NCBI GenBank assembly: GCA_017402445.1
Contig: JAFPME010000044.1
Location: 1 to 37,978 of the forward strand
DNA from: Prevotella sp.
GTDB taxonomy: Bacteria; Bacteroidota; Bacteroidia; Bacteroidales; Bacteroidaceae
Direction of reading: 5' to 3'
Length of the DNA stretch: 37,978 bases
Shown: one piece after another, positions 17,295 through 26,517 of the stretch
How the letters are laid out: the number at the start of each line of letters is the position of its first letter
Numbering within the stretch: position 1 is the first letter of the stretch
Translations under genes and position numbers: made by a program
The notes under the pieces: model-generated
The model's database searches: none
What the model was told of the DNA's origin: nothing
What the model saw: the letters and a program-made list of their open reading frames with translations, nothing else

Positions 17295-17675
17295 CAGAAA
17301 TGCTGAATTTTGTTTACGAAATAATATATTTTCACAAAAATACGGCGTTTTTTCAAAATAAAAAACTGGTGGACGCGTACACGCGAATTATGAGCATGTC
17401 ATAAGGCTTTAAAAACAAGCGACTTGTATTTTCTTTACATTTTTCGGATTTTCAAAATGATTCATTTTACACTTGAAAACGGCCCATTCTGCCGCGCAGA
17501 ATGATTCATTCCGACGCGCAGAATGGGCCGTTTTACGATGTAATATGGGCCGTTTTGAAAAACGGAAAGAAAAATTTTCTGCTTTTGTCCGATTCTTTTA
17601 CCCAAACAAGCGCATTCGTCTTCGTAAAGCGGGAAAAAACAGTGAAGTCGCTTTTTTAGTAAAAATGTTTACAAT
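17295..17675 (-). repeat. Five-palindrome dispersed element, copy B (inverted)
   Basis: In plus coordinates the palindromes start at 17454, 17476, 17498, 17520 and 17542: AAAATGATTCATTTT, AAAACGGCCCATTCT, AGAATGATTCATTCC, AGAATGGGCCGTTTT, AATATGGGCCGTTTT. The period is exactly 22 bp with 7-bp spacers. Read on the minus strand from 17556, the upstream GAATC block starts at -39 (17595), AAATGTAAAGAAAATACAAG at +114 (17442) and GTGTACGCGTCC at +174 (17382). These offsets are the same as in copies A and C. The ends (ATTGTAAAC at 17675, AATTCAGCATTTCTGC near 17295-17310) also match copy A. It lies downstream of the transporter gene and upstream of the GH3 promoter, in the same direction as both. 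Confidence 0.9.
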
Positions 17676-17779
17676 CCATTGCCCTTTCCTCCTTCTCTTG
17701 GGCTTGGGCCGTTTCCCGGCTGACGGGAACGCTCAGATGTTACGTCTGTTCTGGTTTCGATGGAGCGTTGGGGCTGCGC

Positions 17780-19447
17780 TCAGAGAAGGAACATCAGCAT
17801 CACTTGGACAATGATAACGCGGATAAACATGCCCAGCGGATAAACCGTGGCATAGCTCACAGAGGGGGCGTCGCCGTCGATTGTGGAGTTGGCATAGGCC
17901 AGCGCCATCGGGTTGGCCATGGCTCCGCAAAGGATTCCGCAGATGGTTCCGAAGTCGATTTTACCTATGCGCAGGGCGGCAAACCCGACAATCAACACAG
18001 GAATGACGGTCAGTAGGCCCCCGACACCTACCCATAGCAGACCCTCTGGACGGATGATGGTCTCGAAGAAATGGGCTCCGCTGTCCAGTCCGAGACACGC
18101 CAAATAGAGCGACAGACCCAGTTTCCGGAGCATGAGCGACGCGCTGCGCGTGGTGTACGTAATGAGATGGAAACGTGGTCCGAAGGCTCCTATCAGTATG
18201 CCTACGATGATGGGTCCGCCCGCAATGCCCATTTTCACCGGTACGCTCATTCCTGGCAGATTGACAGGAACGGCTCCCAGAGCGAGGCCCAGAATGATTC
18301 CGATGAAGATGGCAGCCAGATTAGGCTCGTTCAGACTCTGTACGGCGTTGCCGAAGAATCCTTCGATGGCCTCGACTGCTTTCGGGTCGCCCACAATGTG
18401 GAGACGGTCACCGTACTGCAGCCGAAGGTCGGGCGTGGCCAGCAGCTTGATGTCTCCGCGCGTGATGCGGCTGATGTTCACGCGGTAGGTCTGGCGCAGG
18501 TGCAGACTGCCCAGCAGTTTTCCGTTGAGCATAGGTCGTGTGAGCACCACCACCTTGCTTTCCATTTTCGCATCCAGCGCGTTCCAGTCTATCTCGTCGC
18601 GGTTCCAGTCTTCTTCCTGCAGTCGTTGGCCGAAGAGAATCTCCAGCGCATCCACCTCGTCTCGTTTCGTCACCACCATCAGCCGGTCGTTCATCTGCAG
18701 CTGTGTGGCTGACTTGGGAACAATCACTTCGTTGTTTCTCCAGATGCGCGAGATGATAAAGCGCAGGTGGGTCATGGCTGCTATCTCGGCCAGATTCTTG
18801 TTTTGCAGGGCTGGATTCACCACGTTGAAGCGCGCTATGAAGGTTTCGTTCTCGTTGCTGCCGCCTCGGCGAAGCAGGTCCGAGGGCTTTACCACCAGCT
18901 TGCGCAAGGCCAGGATGGCCAGTATGACTCCCACGACGCCCAATGGATAGGTGACGGCACATCCCAAAGCAGCCCCGTCGTGAGCAATCCCCATCTGGGT
19001 CAGCGTCTGTTGCACTGCTCCTAAGGCAGGTGTGTTCGTGGTGGCTCCGCATAGCAGTCCTGCCATGTCGGGTAGTGTAATGCCTGTGAGCGGACAGAGG
19101 GCTACGGCCATGAGGGTTCCCAGCAGGATAAGGGCCATGCTCCACATGTTGAGCGATAGTCCTTCGTGTGCGAACGAGCCGAAGAAGCCCGGTCCCACGC
19201 TCAGTCCGAGACAATAGACAAACAGTATGAGTCCGAAGTTTTGGGCGTAGTCGAGCATCCGGCTGTCCACGGTCAGTCCGAGATGTCCGGCAAGAATACC
19301 GATAAAGAAGACAAAAGCCACGCCCAAGGAAATGCCGAACACCCGAATCTTTCCGGCTGCAAGCCCCAGTGCGCAGACCATCGACAATACGACGACGGTC
19401 TGCGTGGCTGATGGTTCGAACAACAAACTGTTAATCCAATCGGTCAT
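17780..19447 (-). CDS. YidE/AspT-type membrane transporter with two RCK_C (TrkA-C) domains
   Basis: A 555-residue protein from the ATG at 19447 (MTDWINSLLF); an in-frame ATG at 19567 would add 40 residues unlike the family. Length matches the E. coli YidE/YbjL family (about 550). Two blocks of five hydrophobic segments flank a central soluble region of about 180 residues with two TrkA-C-like domains (LVVKPSDLLRRGG onwards, LLATPDLRLQYGDRLHIVG). Both halves contain the duplicated permease motif (LCGATTNTPALGAVQQ and ILCGAMANPMALAYANS). AspT, the best-studied relative, exchanges aspartate and alanine. The substrate here is unknown, and the TrkA-C domains suggest gating by a bound ligand. It stands alone, with a possible -7 box at 19572-19565. 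Confidence 0.88.
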   Translation of the reverse strand: MTDWINSLLFEPSATQTVVVLSMVCALGLAAGKIRVFGISLGVAFVFFIGILAGHLGLTVDSRMLDYAQNFGLILFVYCLGLSVGPGFFGSFAHEGLSLNMWSMALILLGTLMAVALCPLTGITLPDMAGLLCGATTNTPALGAVQQTLTQMGIAHDGAALGCAVTYPLGVVGVILAILALRKLVVKPSDLLRRGGSNENETFIARFNVVNPALQNKNLAEIAAMTHLRFIISRIWRNNEVIVPKSATQLQMNDRLMVVTKRDEVDALEILFGQRLQEEDWNRDEIDWNALDAKMESKVVVLTRPMLNGKLLGSLHLRQTYRVNISRITRGDIKLLATPDLRLQYGDRLHIVGDPKAVEAIEGFFGNAVQSLNEPNLAAIFIGIILGLALGAVPVNLPGMSVPVKMGIAGGPIIVGILIGAFGPRFHLITYTTRSASLMLRKLGLSLYLACLGLDSGAHFFETIIRPEGLLWVGVGGLLTVIPVLIVGFAALRIGKIDFGTICGILCGAMANPMALAYANSTIDGDAPSVSYATVYPLGMFIRVIIVQVMLMFLL

Positions 19448-19564
19448 TGAAACGTTCTGAAATGCTTTTGCACTTGTCTGTGGCGGGATGCAGCATGGTC
19501 GGGCGGTCCGTTGCCACCGTCCCCTCTCGGCGATGATTCTCGACGAAGAACTGCTTTCCCTGTG

Positions 19565-19572
19565 CAAAAATA
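19565..19572 (-). promoter_or_regulatory. Possible -7 box of the transporter gene
   Basis: On the minus strand TATTTTTG (19572-19565) fits TAnnTTTG. No TTTG box is seen at the expected distance. It lies about 120 bases before the start codon at 19447. Confidence 0.4.
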
Positions 19573-19725
19573 CGAAGAATCGTTGACTTAGACGATGCTT
19601 TTGGGAAGTTTAACGCTGCCGGACACTGGAATGTGCTCTCTGTTGGGTGCTGTGGGGGCTGGTTGCGGAGATACCGCAACATACCAGACGGGTAGATGGC
19701 AACATACCGGAGGGGGTGACGGAGG

Positions 19726-20850
19726 TCAGTCGTAAGGCGTGTCCGAGGGGTGCTTGCTGTCCCGTACGTTCACCTCCCACACCTTGCAGCACAGGTCGTT
19801 GCCTTCGGGCCCTTCGACACGAAGCGTCACCACGTAGTGCGTGTAGTCTTTGGGGTAGGTGTGGACGGGGTTCTGCTCGTCCGAAGTGGTGCCGTCGCCG
19901 AAGTCCCAGTGCCAGGCCGTGATGTTGCCGTAGCTGTTGTCGCGGAAACAGACGGTCCGCGTTTCAGGCACAACGTGGAAGGTCCAGTCGCATTCCACGG
20001 GTTTTCTGAACTGTTTCTCCAGTGGCATCAGCGTGAAGAGGCGTTCCATAGAAGCATTGCCATACATCTGATGATGCTTGGAGAGATTCCAGAAGCCGTT
20101 GTTCTCCTTTTTCCCGTCGTAGTCGATGACGGCCCAGCACAGCCCGATCTGCTTGTTCTCGACGAGTCGGCTTTCCACCGACTTCTCTGGTCCTTCCGCG
20201 CTGGCGTAGTCGAAAGGCGTGATGTAGAACTCCATGCGCAGCCGTCCCTCCTGTCCGTGACTGAAATTGTAGTCGTAGGCGTAGTTGGCATAGGGCAGAT
20301 ATTTCAGCCATTGCTGTGGTCCCCACACCATTGTCCACGATTTCCCCTCTGTCGGTGGCGTCATGATGTGGTAGTTCTGGGCGTGTACGTTCTGGAAGTC
20401 GAAGAAAGACTCTATGCGCGGCTTCACGTCGGGGTTCAACCTGAACCTGTCGATGTGTGGCCCGCCTGAGAGATCGGCATCCACGACTATTTCGTAGGTG
20501 TCGTTGTGTAGGTCTAACTGGTTGAAGTCCCAGAAGTCGTCGTAGGCTTCGTAGAGGAAATAGAGCCGGTTCAGGCCGGCCACCCAGCCCACCTTCACCT
20601 TGATGTCGAGCGTCGAACGGTCAACGGAAGGGTGCTTGCCCGAGTCGTCCCACATCTCGTCGATGCCTACAGCATAGCTGTCGGGGACGATGTCCCAGTC
20701 GGAGAAGTCGCCGTCGATGCGCGGAATGGCCGTCCGCGGAAACTGGAACACCTTGAAGCCTGGTTCTTGTACTTGTACTTGCGTCTGTTGTGGGTACGAC
20801 GGCAGAATGCTCATCAGTCCCAAAATGAGTGTTGTCAGACTTTTTTTCAT
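19726..20850 (-). CDS. Secreted CBM9-like carbohydrate-binding protein with PKD domain
   Basis: A 374-residue protein with a signal peptide (MKKSLTTLILGLMSILPSYPQ). Residues about 35-250 match the CBM9-like pattern, opening with IPRIDGDFSDWDIVP (IDG..W) and containing FLYEAYDDFWDF and EIVVDADLSGG. A PKD domain lies near residues 300-365 (ITAWHWDFGDGTTSDEQNPVHTYP). No catalytic motif was recognised, so it is probably a glycan-binding accessory protein at the surface or in the periplasm. It starts 3 bases after the stop of the GH35 gene, so the two are co-transcribed, and it ends the long gene run that begins with a TonB receptor. No clear terminator follows; a 7-bp hairpin at 19662-19680 lacks a T-run. 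Confidence 0.85.
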   Translation of the reverse strand: MKKSLTTLILGLMSILPSYPQQTQVQVQEPGFKVFQFPRTAIPRIDGDFSDWDIVPDSYAVGIDEMWDDSGKHPSVDRSTLDIKVKVGWVAGLNRLYFLYEAYDDFWDFNQLDLHNDTYEIVVDADLSGGPHIDRFRLNPDVKPRIESFFDFQNVHAQNYHIMTPPTEGKSWTMVWGPQQWLKYLPYANYAYDYNFSHGQEGRLRMEFYITPFDYASAEGPEKSVESRLVENKQIGLCWAVIDYDGKKENNGFWNLSKHHQMYGNASMERLFTLMPLEKQFRKPVECDWTFHVVPETRTVCFRDNSYGNITAWHWDFGDGTTSDEQNPVHTYPKDYTHYVVTLRVEGPEGNDLCCKVWEVNVRDSKHPSDTPYD

Positions 20851-20853
20851 CTG

Positions 20854-22564
20854 TCAGTATCTGAAGAGTTCAACTTTTAGGAATGCCGGTTCAGGCCGAC
20901 CGAAGTTCAGTCCTTGTCCGGAGAATCCTTCGTCGACGGCGTAGAGCAAATCGTAGCGCAGCTGTATTTCGTCGCCGTTCAGCCAGCGACCTTCTTTCCA
21001 CTGTCCCTGCTGGTCGAAGACGCCTTCCGTGACTTTTGCCAGACCGACGTAGCCTTTGCCGTCGGCAGGCAGGAAGGTGACGCGTACATTGGAGCCGAGG
21101 AACAGGAATCCCTCTTCCTGCCGGATGGCGACAACGTAGCCGATGGCTTCCGGATCGTACGTACCGCCCGTCAGTTGGGGTGCTCCGCCGTTTCTCATGC
21201 CGCTCGATACCAGCTCGCACTGTATGCGCACGTCGCCGAGAATGATTTCGTCTTTCACCTTCATGGGGTTGTCACCTTTCAGCCAGGCAGCCCCGATGCG
21301 TCCTTCGGCCTGTGCTGACAGGATCTGTCCGGCTATGCAGCCGGCTTTATGGTAAAAATCGCGGAACGTAGCGTTCGTGTCGTCGTCGCAGTTGCGCTCG
21401 AATCCAAATGGCGAATAGCCGATGGCCCCCATGGCTCCGATGGCGTAGGCAGCGTTGGCTGCTCCGTTCTGTCCTGATCTCGATTCAGGCACAAACACAG
21501 GATTGCCTGCACGGGTGTAGAGCGCCAGCTGCTGCGGGAAGTCGTTCAGATAGATGTCTGGCGACAGGATGTCGATGTGCGGTGCGGCAGCGCGCCAGAT
21601 GTCGTGGTTCTGGGCCTGCGGTCCGCCTGAGGGGTAGTTGCCTGGCCGCGTGTCTTCGGGCTGAACAATCCAGGCATTGACGAAAGTGGGCAGTGGATAT
21701 TCTGCTTTGCCCGCAGCGGCGATGCTGTTCATGTAGGAAGCGTAGTTCCACGCCATGAAAATCTCAGCCGTACGGTCGTTCTTTCTTTCCGAATACTTCT
21801 TCCCACGTTCCGGATGTCTTGAAGCCGTTGGCTTGCCAGGCACTCAGTGTTTCGGGCAGCAGTTGGTCGCGATGTGCGGTCAGCCAGTCGGTGAGAGCCT
21901 TGGGGACGGGCGCATGGTAGGCTGTTTCTGCCAGCGGGCAGTAGTCGCGTGGGTGCCCATGCAGGCCGACTTCGTTCTCTATTTGGATCATGATGACAGT
22001 CTGTTGCTGTGAGTCAACGTCTTTCAGATGGCGCATCAGAGCTGCGAAAGCTTTGCCGTCGGCCTTGCAAGCCTCTTCGCCGAGCGTGGTCAGGATGGGA
22101 AGCGGCTTGCCTTCGGGTGTTTGTGCCAGCGGGAATCGTTTCGTGTCCTTCTTCACCCACGTGGGAGTGTAGCTGGTGATACCGTTTTTCCACGATCCGA
22201 ACCAGAGCAGAACCAGTTTCATGTTGTTGGCGCGGGCATCGGCCTGTAGGTTGTCTACCACCGTGAAATCGAATTGTCCCTCGCTGGGTTCGGTCTGTTC
22301 CCACGATACAACAGCCAGTACGGTGTTCACTCCGGCGTCCTTCAGCTTCTGCCAGTAAGGCAACAAGTAGTCTCGGCTCGACGAAGTGGAGTTGCCGAGC
22401 TCACATCCCAAGGCCAACCATGGTTCACCTTGCACGATGAGCTGTGTGGTGTTGCCTCTCTTTTCGAGGTGAGGAGGGGCTGTCTGTGTGGTTTCTTTCG
22501 CTTCTTGTGTGCAACCGCAGGCCAGCACGGCAGCGGTCAGTAAGGTTAGGACTGATTTCTTCAT
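20854..22564 (-). pseudogene. GH35-family beta-galactosidase-like gene (DUF5597 type), interrupted by one-base frameshift
   Basis: Two overlapping frames, 22564 to 21764 and 21843 to 20854, together encode one protein. The first half has a lipoprotein-like signal (LLTAAVLACGC) and the GH35 barrel start, with the likely acid/base Glu198 in IQIENEVG. The second half carries the likely nucleophile in VFVPESRSG (Glu360 in the joined product) and a C-terminal beta-domain of the DUF5597 type. The break falls at 21778-21790, where the minus strand reads GGAAAGAAAGAACGACC. Removing one A gives an uninterrupted 569-residue reading, the usual size for this family. It could be a real loss, a sequencing or assembly error in an A-rich run, or slippage. 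It lies 13 bases after the PL22 gene and 3 bases before the CBM9/PKD gene. Confidence 0.85.
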
Positions 22565-22577
22565 AGGTTTATGGTTT

Positions 22578-23912
22578 CTATTTTTGATAGCGGTTTAGTA
22601 GGTGCTCAGGCAGACGCACGATGCAGATGTTCATCGACCGGCCGTCCTCTGAAAGCATGGCCGACTGTATCTCAATCTCTGTTCCGTCGGGTTTGAACGT
22701 GGGATGCACGTGGTCACGTGCTGTTGTCTTGTGGCCTGCTGTCAGCAGAATGCGCTCACCTGTATGTCTGTCGATGATCCAGAGCTCGCGGGCGAAGTCA
22801 TCGCCTGCCACCCAGTGGCCGTCTTGTGATCCGGCCACATGCCAGAAGTTATCGCCAGGCACCTGTCCTTCGAGTGTCAGCTCGCGGTTGCGCATGTTCA
22901 CCACTGCAATGCCTGTGGCAAACTCCTTGGTACCCGAGGGTCCCCAGTCGTCGGATGTAGCAAAGGACTCCAGTCCATCAATGGCTTTTTTCTCTTCCTT
23001 GTTGATAGGTCGGTGCCCGATGATGGCTATTACCAGTTCGTCGGCACTGATGACCGCCTCGTGTGTCACCCAGTCGTATTCTGTTTCGCGGTAGATGGGG
23101 CGAAGGTTAGTCCCGTCCGCATTCACCATCCAAGTCCGCTGCGGTGCCTTGCCGCCGGTCTCCCAGCAGAAGATAACTTCTCCGGGATGCCAAGGGTTGC
23201 CCTGAATGTGTCCCACCTTGAAGTGAACGGCGACGACGGGTTCAGACAAACCGGTTCTGAGGTCCATCTTGCCGATGCCGCCTGGGCCTGCTCCCATGTT
23301 GCGTGGCCCGAAATTGCCTGCTATCGGTTCGGCTATGGGGAAGCGGCGGGCGTAGTCTTTGTCAAGTCGGAAATAGATAAAGTCCTCGCTGCCGTCGAGA
23401 GCCATGTCACCCTCGCTGCACATCTCGGCCGGTATGACACCACAGATGCGCTCATAGTGTTTCTTCTTTTTCAGGTGTCCTGATTCGGAATCGGAAAAGA
23501 GCTGCTGAAGATTCACCTCCACCACTTCCATTCCGGTGCGTTTCCCTTTCTTGTCCCTGGCAACTCGCATGTGGTAAAGGTTCATCGACTTGCGAGCCAC
23601 GCAGAGCATACCCGTATATCCACCCTCGGTGACCTGCACGATGTCGCCCGTTTCTTCGTTGACCGCCATGGCCTCACCTGGCACTCGGTCGGAACGGAAT
23701 ACTACCCAGCGGCCGTCGGCTGTCCACTGGTTGTGAGTTTGGTAAATCTTGGAGTCGCCTGTCCCGCTCTTGCTGGTCAGGAAAACCAGTTCCACTCCAG
23801 TCTTTGGGTCTTTGATTACTTTACGCTCGGACGGAAAGCGGCGTCCTATTTGGGCACAAACGGTGATTGTGCTCAGCATTACAAGGCAAAATAGTGTTGT
23901 TAGTCTTTTCAT
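22578..23912 (-). CDS. Oligogalacturonate lyase-like protein (PL22 family)
   Basis: A 444-residue protein from the ATG at 23912 (MKRLTTLFCLVMLSTITVCAQ signal peptide); the in-frame ATG at 23996 would add 28 residues before the signal peptide. It has the seven-bladed propeller pattern of PL22 oligogalacturonate lyases: ERKVIKDPKTGVELVFLTS at the start, a central GHIQGNPWHPGEVIFCWETGG, TEYDWVTHEAV, and a late RDHVHPTFKPDG. The histidines of the last two motifs correspond to the manganese-binding cluster of the family. Such enzymes split unsaturated or short galacturonate oligomers from pectin. Cytoplasmic forms are better known, whereas this one has a signal peptide, so it probably works in the periplasm. 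It follows the MG2/plug-like gene by 84 bases without a visible promoter. Confidence 0.85.
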   Translation of the reverse strand: MKRLTTLFCLVMLSTITVCAQIGRRFPSERKVIKDPKTGVELVFLTSKSGTGDSKIYQTHNQWTADGRWVVFRSDRVPGEAMAVNEETGDIVQVTEGGYTGMLCVARKSMNLYHMRVARDKKGKRTGMEVVEVNLQQLFSDSESGHLKKKKHYERICGVIPAEMCSEGDMALDGSEDFIYFRLDKDYARRFPIAEPIAGNFGPRNMGAGPGGIGKMDLRTGLSEPVVAVHFKVGHIQGNPWHPGEVIFCWETGGKAPQRTWMVNADGTNLRPIYRETEYDWVTHEAVISADELVIAIIGHRPINKEEKKAIDGLESFATSDDWGPSGTKEFATGIAVVNMRNRELTLEGQVPGDNFWHVAGSQDGHWVAGDDFARELWIIDRHTGERILLTAGHKTTARDHVHPTFKPDGTEIEIQSAMLSEDGRSMNICIVRLPEHLLNRYQK

Positions 23913-23996
23913 ATTTTTCGGATTTGTTTTAGTTGTCTCGTGGATGAGTCTTTCTTTTAGCAGGATTCCCGACGTTCCGTCGTCTATCCGTAGCAT

Positions 23997-25316
23997 TCAA
24001 GGGAATTCGTATATCAGATACTGAGCGTTAGTGTCGGTCGGGTAGTTGGTTAGTCGGCCGGATCGCGTTACAAACGAAATGACTCCATTATAAATGTCAT
24101 GCCCGAATGTGTACTGTCCCTCGTAGATGTTGATGTAATGAAGTCGGCGTGCGTCGTAGTTGAGCAGTTGTTCTGTGTCGTAGACAGGCATGCCGTCAAT
24201 CAGAACCAATGGTGGTAGGACACTATTGTCGTATCTCTGCTCTCGAAGGACAAATAGCTTTGTCATTCCATCGACTTTCTTTCTCTCGACGCTGGTGACA
24301 TATTCCAGCAGCACTTCTCTGACGGTGAGGAATTGGCGGTATTCGTCGAGATTGTAGGTGATGTCAGGCTTAGTGCCAAACAGAGCATCGTCGTAGGGGG
24401 AGGTGGTTTCCTCCAAATCCATTGCTTTTCCCTTCGGCCAGCTACCGTTGGTTTCCGATTGAAGCTCGCCTACCCGTAGCCTTTGACGACGCTGCATGTC
24501 AAGGGAGCGAGCTTCCACCTCGCTGCGCTTGTAATGAAACACGAGATGGGGAAGCTTCTTCGGCAGCAATGTTGCGAAAGGACTAATTATTTCGACCGGC
24601 AGACTCACGCCAGTGGACGTCGTGGCAGAGATTATCAATGGCAGTATGCCGTGAATGCCGTAGGTATAGAAAACAACCAATGAGTCGTTCACCATCTTTC
24701 CTTCAAAATAGTGTATCTGCTTTCCCACGATGCTCAGCGAAGAACGTATCTGAGACGCTCTAAACGTATGGCCACCATAGGCGTTCTTGACGCGAGCCTT
24801 GATGATGTGGCCTTCCGTTTCACGCTCGTCGGACAAATCTACCGACAGTTCCCCATGCCCCCGAGGGGAAGCCGTGGAGCCATATTCTGTTCCTTCCCTC
24901 GTCACCCAGCAGCTGTCGCTCTCCGTCCATTCGATATCGTCGTCCACACTCTTGCGAAGTGGATTGACAACAGCGACAAGTCTGTGAGACAGAGAAGCGT
25001 CGCCACGCGCATAGACCGTCAGTAAATAGTACCCGCTATGAAGGTCGGGAGGCAGTTCTATGGTGCCTGTTCCCTTGTATGCAAGCTTTGTTTGCCTGCT
25101 GAAAGACTCATTCGCTTTAAGACTGATGATGGTGCCGGCCGCCATCCCCTGCGTATCGCACAATTCTGCGTAGGCGATCAGGGCATCATCGTCGGTCACG
25201 CTGACCTTCATTGCCTCTCCTGCGAGATACCATGCCCGGTCTGTCTCAACATTCATCGCAAAGGAACTCAGAGAGAGAGCAAGAGTGACTGTCAGTGATA
25301 ATATTCTGTTTTTCAT
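23997..25316 (-). CDS. MG2-like/TonB-plug-like secreted protein of a TonB receptor-DUF4249 operon
   Basis: A 439-residue protein from the ATG at 25316, one base after the DUF4249 stop; ATGs at 25325 (overlapping that stop) and 25373 are alternatives. A signal peptide (MKNRILSLTVTLALSLSSFA) is followed by a macroglobulin MG2-like segment (VETDRAWYLAGEAMKVSV, then IELPPDLHSGYYLLTVYAR). The C-terminal 110 residues (FLTVREVLLEY, PPLVLIDGMPV, VISFVTRSG) resemble a TonB receptor plug, but no beta-barrel follows. Proteins of this build occur beside TonB receptors in Bacteroidetes; their role is not established. Its place after the receptor and DUF4249 lipoprotein suggests a periplasmic or outer-membrane partner in uptake or assembly. 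Confidence 0.75.
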   Translation of the reverse strand: MKNRILSLTVTLALSLSSFAMNVETDRAWYLAGEAMKVSVTDDDALIAYAELCDTQGMAAGTIISLKANESFSRQTKLAYKGTGTIELPPDLHSGYYLLTVYARGDASLSHRLVAVVNPLRKSVDDDIEWTESDSCWVTREGTEYGSTASPRGHGELSVDLSDERETEGHIIKARVKNAYGGHTFRASQIRSSLSIVGKQIHYFEGKMVNDSLVVFYTYGIHGILPLIISATTSTGVSLPVEIISPFATLLPKKLPHLVFHYKRSEVEARSLDMQRRQRLRVGELQSETNGSWPKGKAMDLEETTSPYDDALFGTKPDITYNLDEYRQFLTVREVLLEYVTSVERKKVDGMTKLFVLREQRYDNSVLPPLVLIDGMPVYDTEQLLNYDARRLHYINIYEGQYTFGHDIYNGVISFVTRSGRLTNYPTDTNAQYLIYEFP

Positions 25317-25317
25317 C

Positions 25318-26514
25318 TTATTCATTTGCATTTTCACTTTGTGACCAAAAATCAGGTTCGTCAATGTATGCACCTTTATATTTATATCTGACGTCGAGCT
25401 GTTGCAAGGAAGCCCATGCTGCCCGCAGCTTGCCGGTAGGCGACATCTCAGCCACCTGCCATTCGCACAGGTACATACCTCTTCCTACCATCTGGCAGCA
25501 TTCGTCCTCAGACGGATTCTCGAGCCAAACGCGGTTGTCCGAACCTGAAGGTTGGCGGATGGAGTATTCACCGGCATTGAGGAAAAACCTGTATTCGCTC
25601 GTATTCAAGGAACACCCAACAAACCCAATCACATGCTTGCTCGAAGTGAGGCAATGAAGATTGGTGGGCAGGGCAGATGGCAAGGGGGTGAACAACCCTC
25701 CCATCTCAGAACTGGCCTGACGCCGTGCAAGCTCATATTCGTACTCTGCTTTCGAGATAGCACGCTGATGTACCACTGCGCTGTACCTGTGATACATGCG
25801 TACATCGCTGCGGTCTATGTCGTAGATCTTGATGTTCCGAATGTGCTGGTCGTCATAACCGGTGCTGGCACCGACCGTGACCGTGGCCCCCTTTGCATCT
25901 ATCCATCCGCATTTAGGAAATTTGTAGATGTCCTTAAAGACAGGTTCTTTCTTCTCAGTGTCATAATACATGGCGGTCTTGTAGTCAGGATAGACTTGCC
26001 ATGTCTCATCGTATGTCCACGAATAGTAATTTGCATGCTCTCTCTCGAAAGGTTCGTCAGGCGAAATCAGTATGTCAATGCTGCTCTCTGGTGAGCTTTG
26101 GACGCCCTTCACGTCAGCGATTGTCTCGGTACGGAGTGGTTTTTGAGGGTCCGACTCAAATATCTCTCCCTCTGTTTCGATATGCAGACGGTACTCCACG
26201 TCAGGCTCCAGACGATCAATCCAACAGGTATAATAGCCATCGGCGGCCTGAGTAGGATATTCAGAACCGTCGCTTCCACGAACAGAAACATTCGCACCCG
26301 TCACCATTCGAGGCGCTTCGGAAGAATTAACAGGCTGCGTGCGCGACAGGGAGAACCTGTTCAATTGTGCAGAACAAATCGTTCCTTCAACAACGAGCAA
26401 GCCGGAATCCTCTGCTGAAATGTCAGCTTCATATTCTTCAATACATCCCGACAGCAAGCATATTCCTACAGTCAGGCATAGCACAGAATATAGTGTCGTT
26501 CTCAGTCGCATCAT
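25318..26514 (-). CDS. DUF4249 lipoprotein
   Basis: A 398-residue protein with a lipoprotein signal peptide ending LLSGC at about residue 24. The acidic residues right after the cysteine (CIEEYEAD) fit the Bacteroidetes surface-lipoprotein export signal. The body matches the DUF4249 pattern: LLVVEGTICSAQLNRFSLSRT near the start, GANVSVRGSDGSEY, and conserved Trp/Cys positions. Genes of this family typically sit just downstream of a TonB receptor lacking a SusD partner, and the protein is thought to be an outer-membrane accessory. It starts 3 bases after the receptor stop (26518), so it is translationally linked to it. Its ligand is unknown. Confidence 0.88.
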   Translation of the reverse strand: MMRLRTTLYSVLCLTVGICLLSGCIEEYEADISAEDSGLLVVEGTICSAQLNRFSLSRTQPVNSSEAPRMVTGANVSVRGSDGSEYPTQAADGYYTCWIDRLEPDVEYRLHIETEGEIFESDPQKPLRTETIADVKGVQSSPESSIDILISPDEPFEREHANYYSWTYDETWQVYPDYKTAMYYDTEKKEPVFKDIYKFPKCGWIDAKGATVTVGASTGYDDQHIRNIKIYDIDRSDVRMYHRYSAVVHQRAISKAEYEYELARRQASSEMGGLFTPLPSALPTNLHCLTSSKHVIGFVGCSLNTSEYRFFLNAGEYSIRQPSGSDNRVWLENPSEDECCQMVGRGMYLCEWQVAEMSPTGKLRAAWASLQQLDVRYKYKGAYIDEPDFWSQSENANE

Positions 26515-26517
26515 ATC

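Larger units (their letters stand above)
17012..17779. other. Gene-free stretch between GH3 and transporter genes
   Basis: This stretch holds the GH3 promoter (17054-17085) and repeat copy B (17295-17675). The parts 17086-17294 and 17676-17779 show no feature I can name. The plus-strand open frame 17473-17814 runs through the palindrome array and has no protein-like features. No clear terminator for the transporter gene was found; a long-loop pairing of AACGCTC (17729) with GAGCGTT (17763) is weak. Confidence 0.6.

Noticed and set aside
19662-19680. Hairpin downstream of the CBM9/PKD gene as a terminator
   Set aside because: The 7-bp stem has no T-run on the minus strand; kept only as a possible structure.
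19677-19708. CAACATACC repeated twice (19677 and 19700)
   Set aside because: Two short matches 23 bases apart are weak evidence for a regulatory site.
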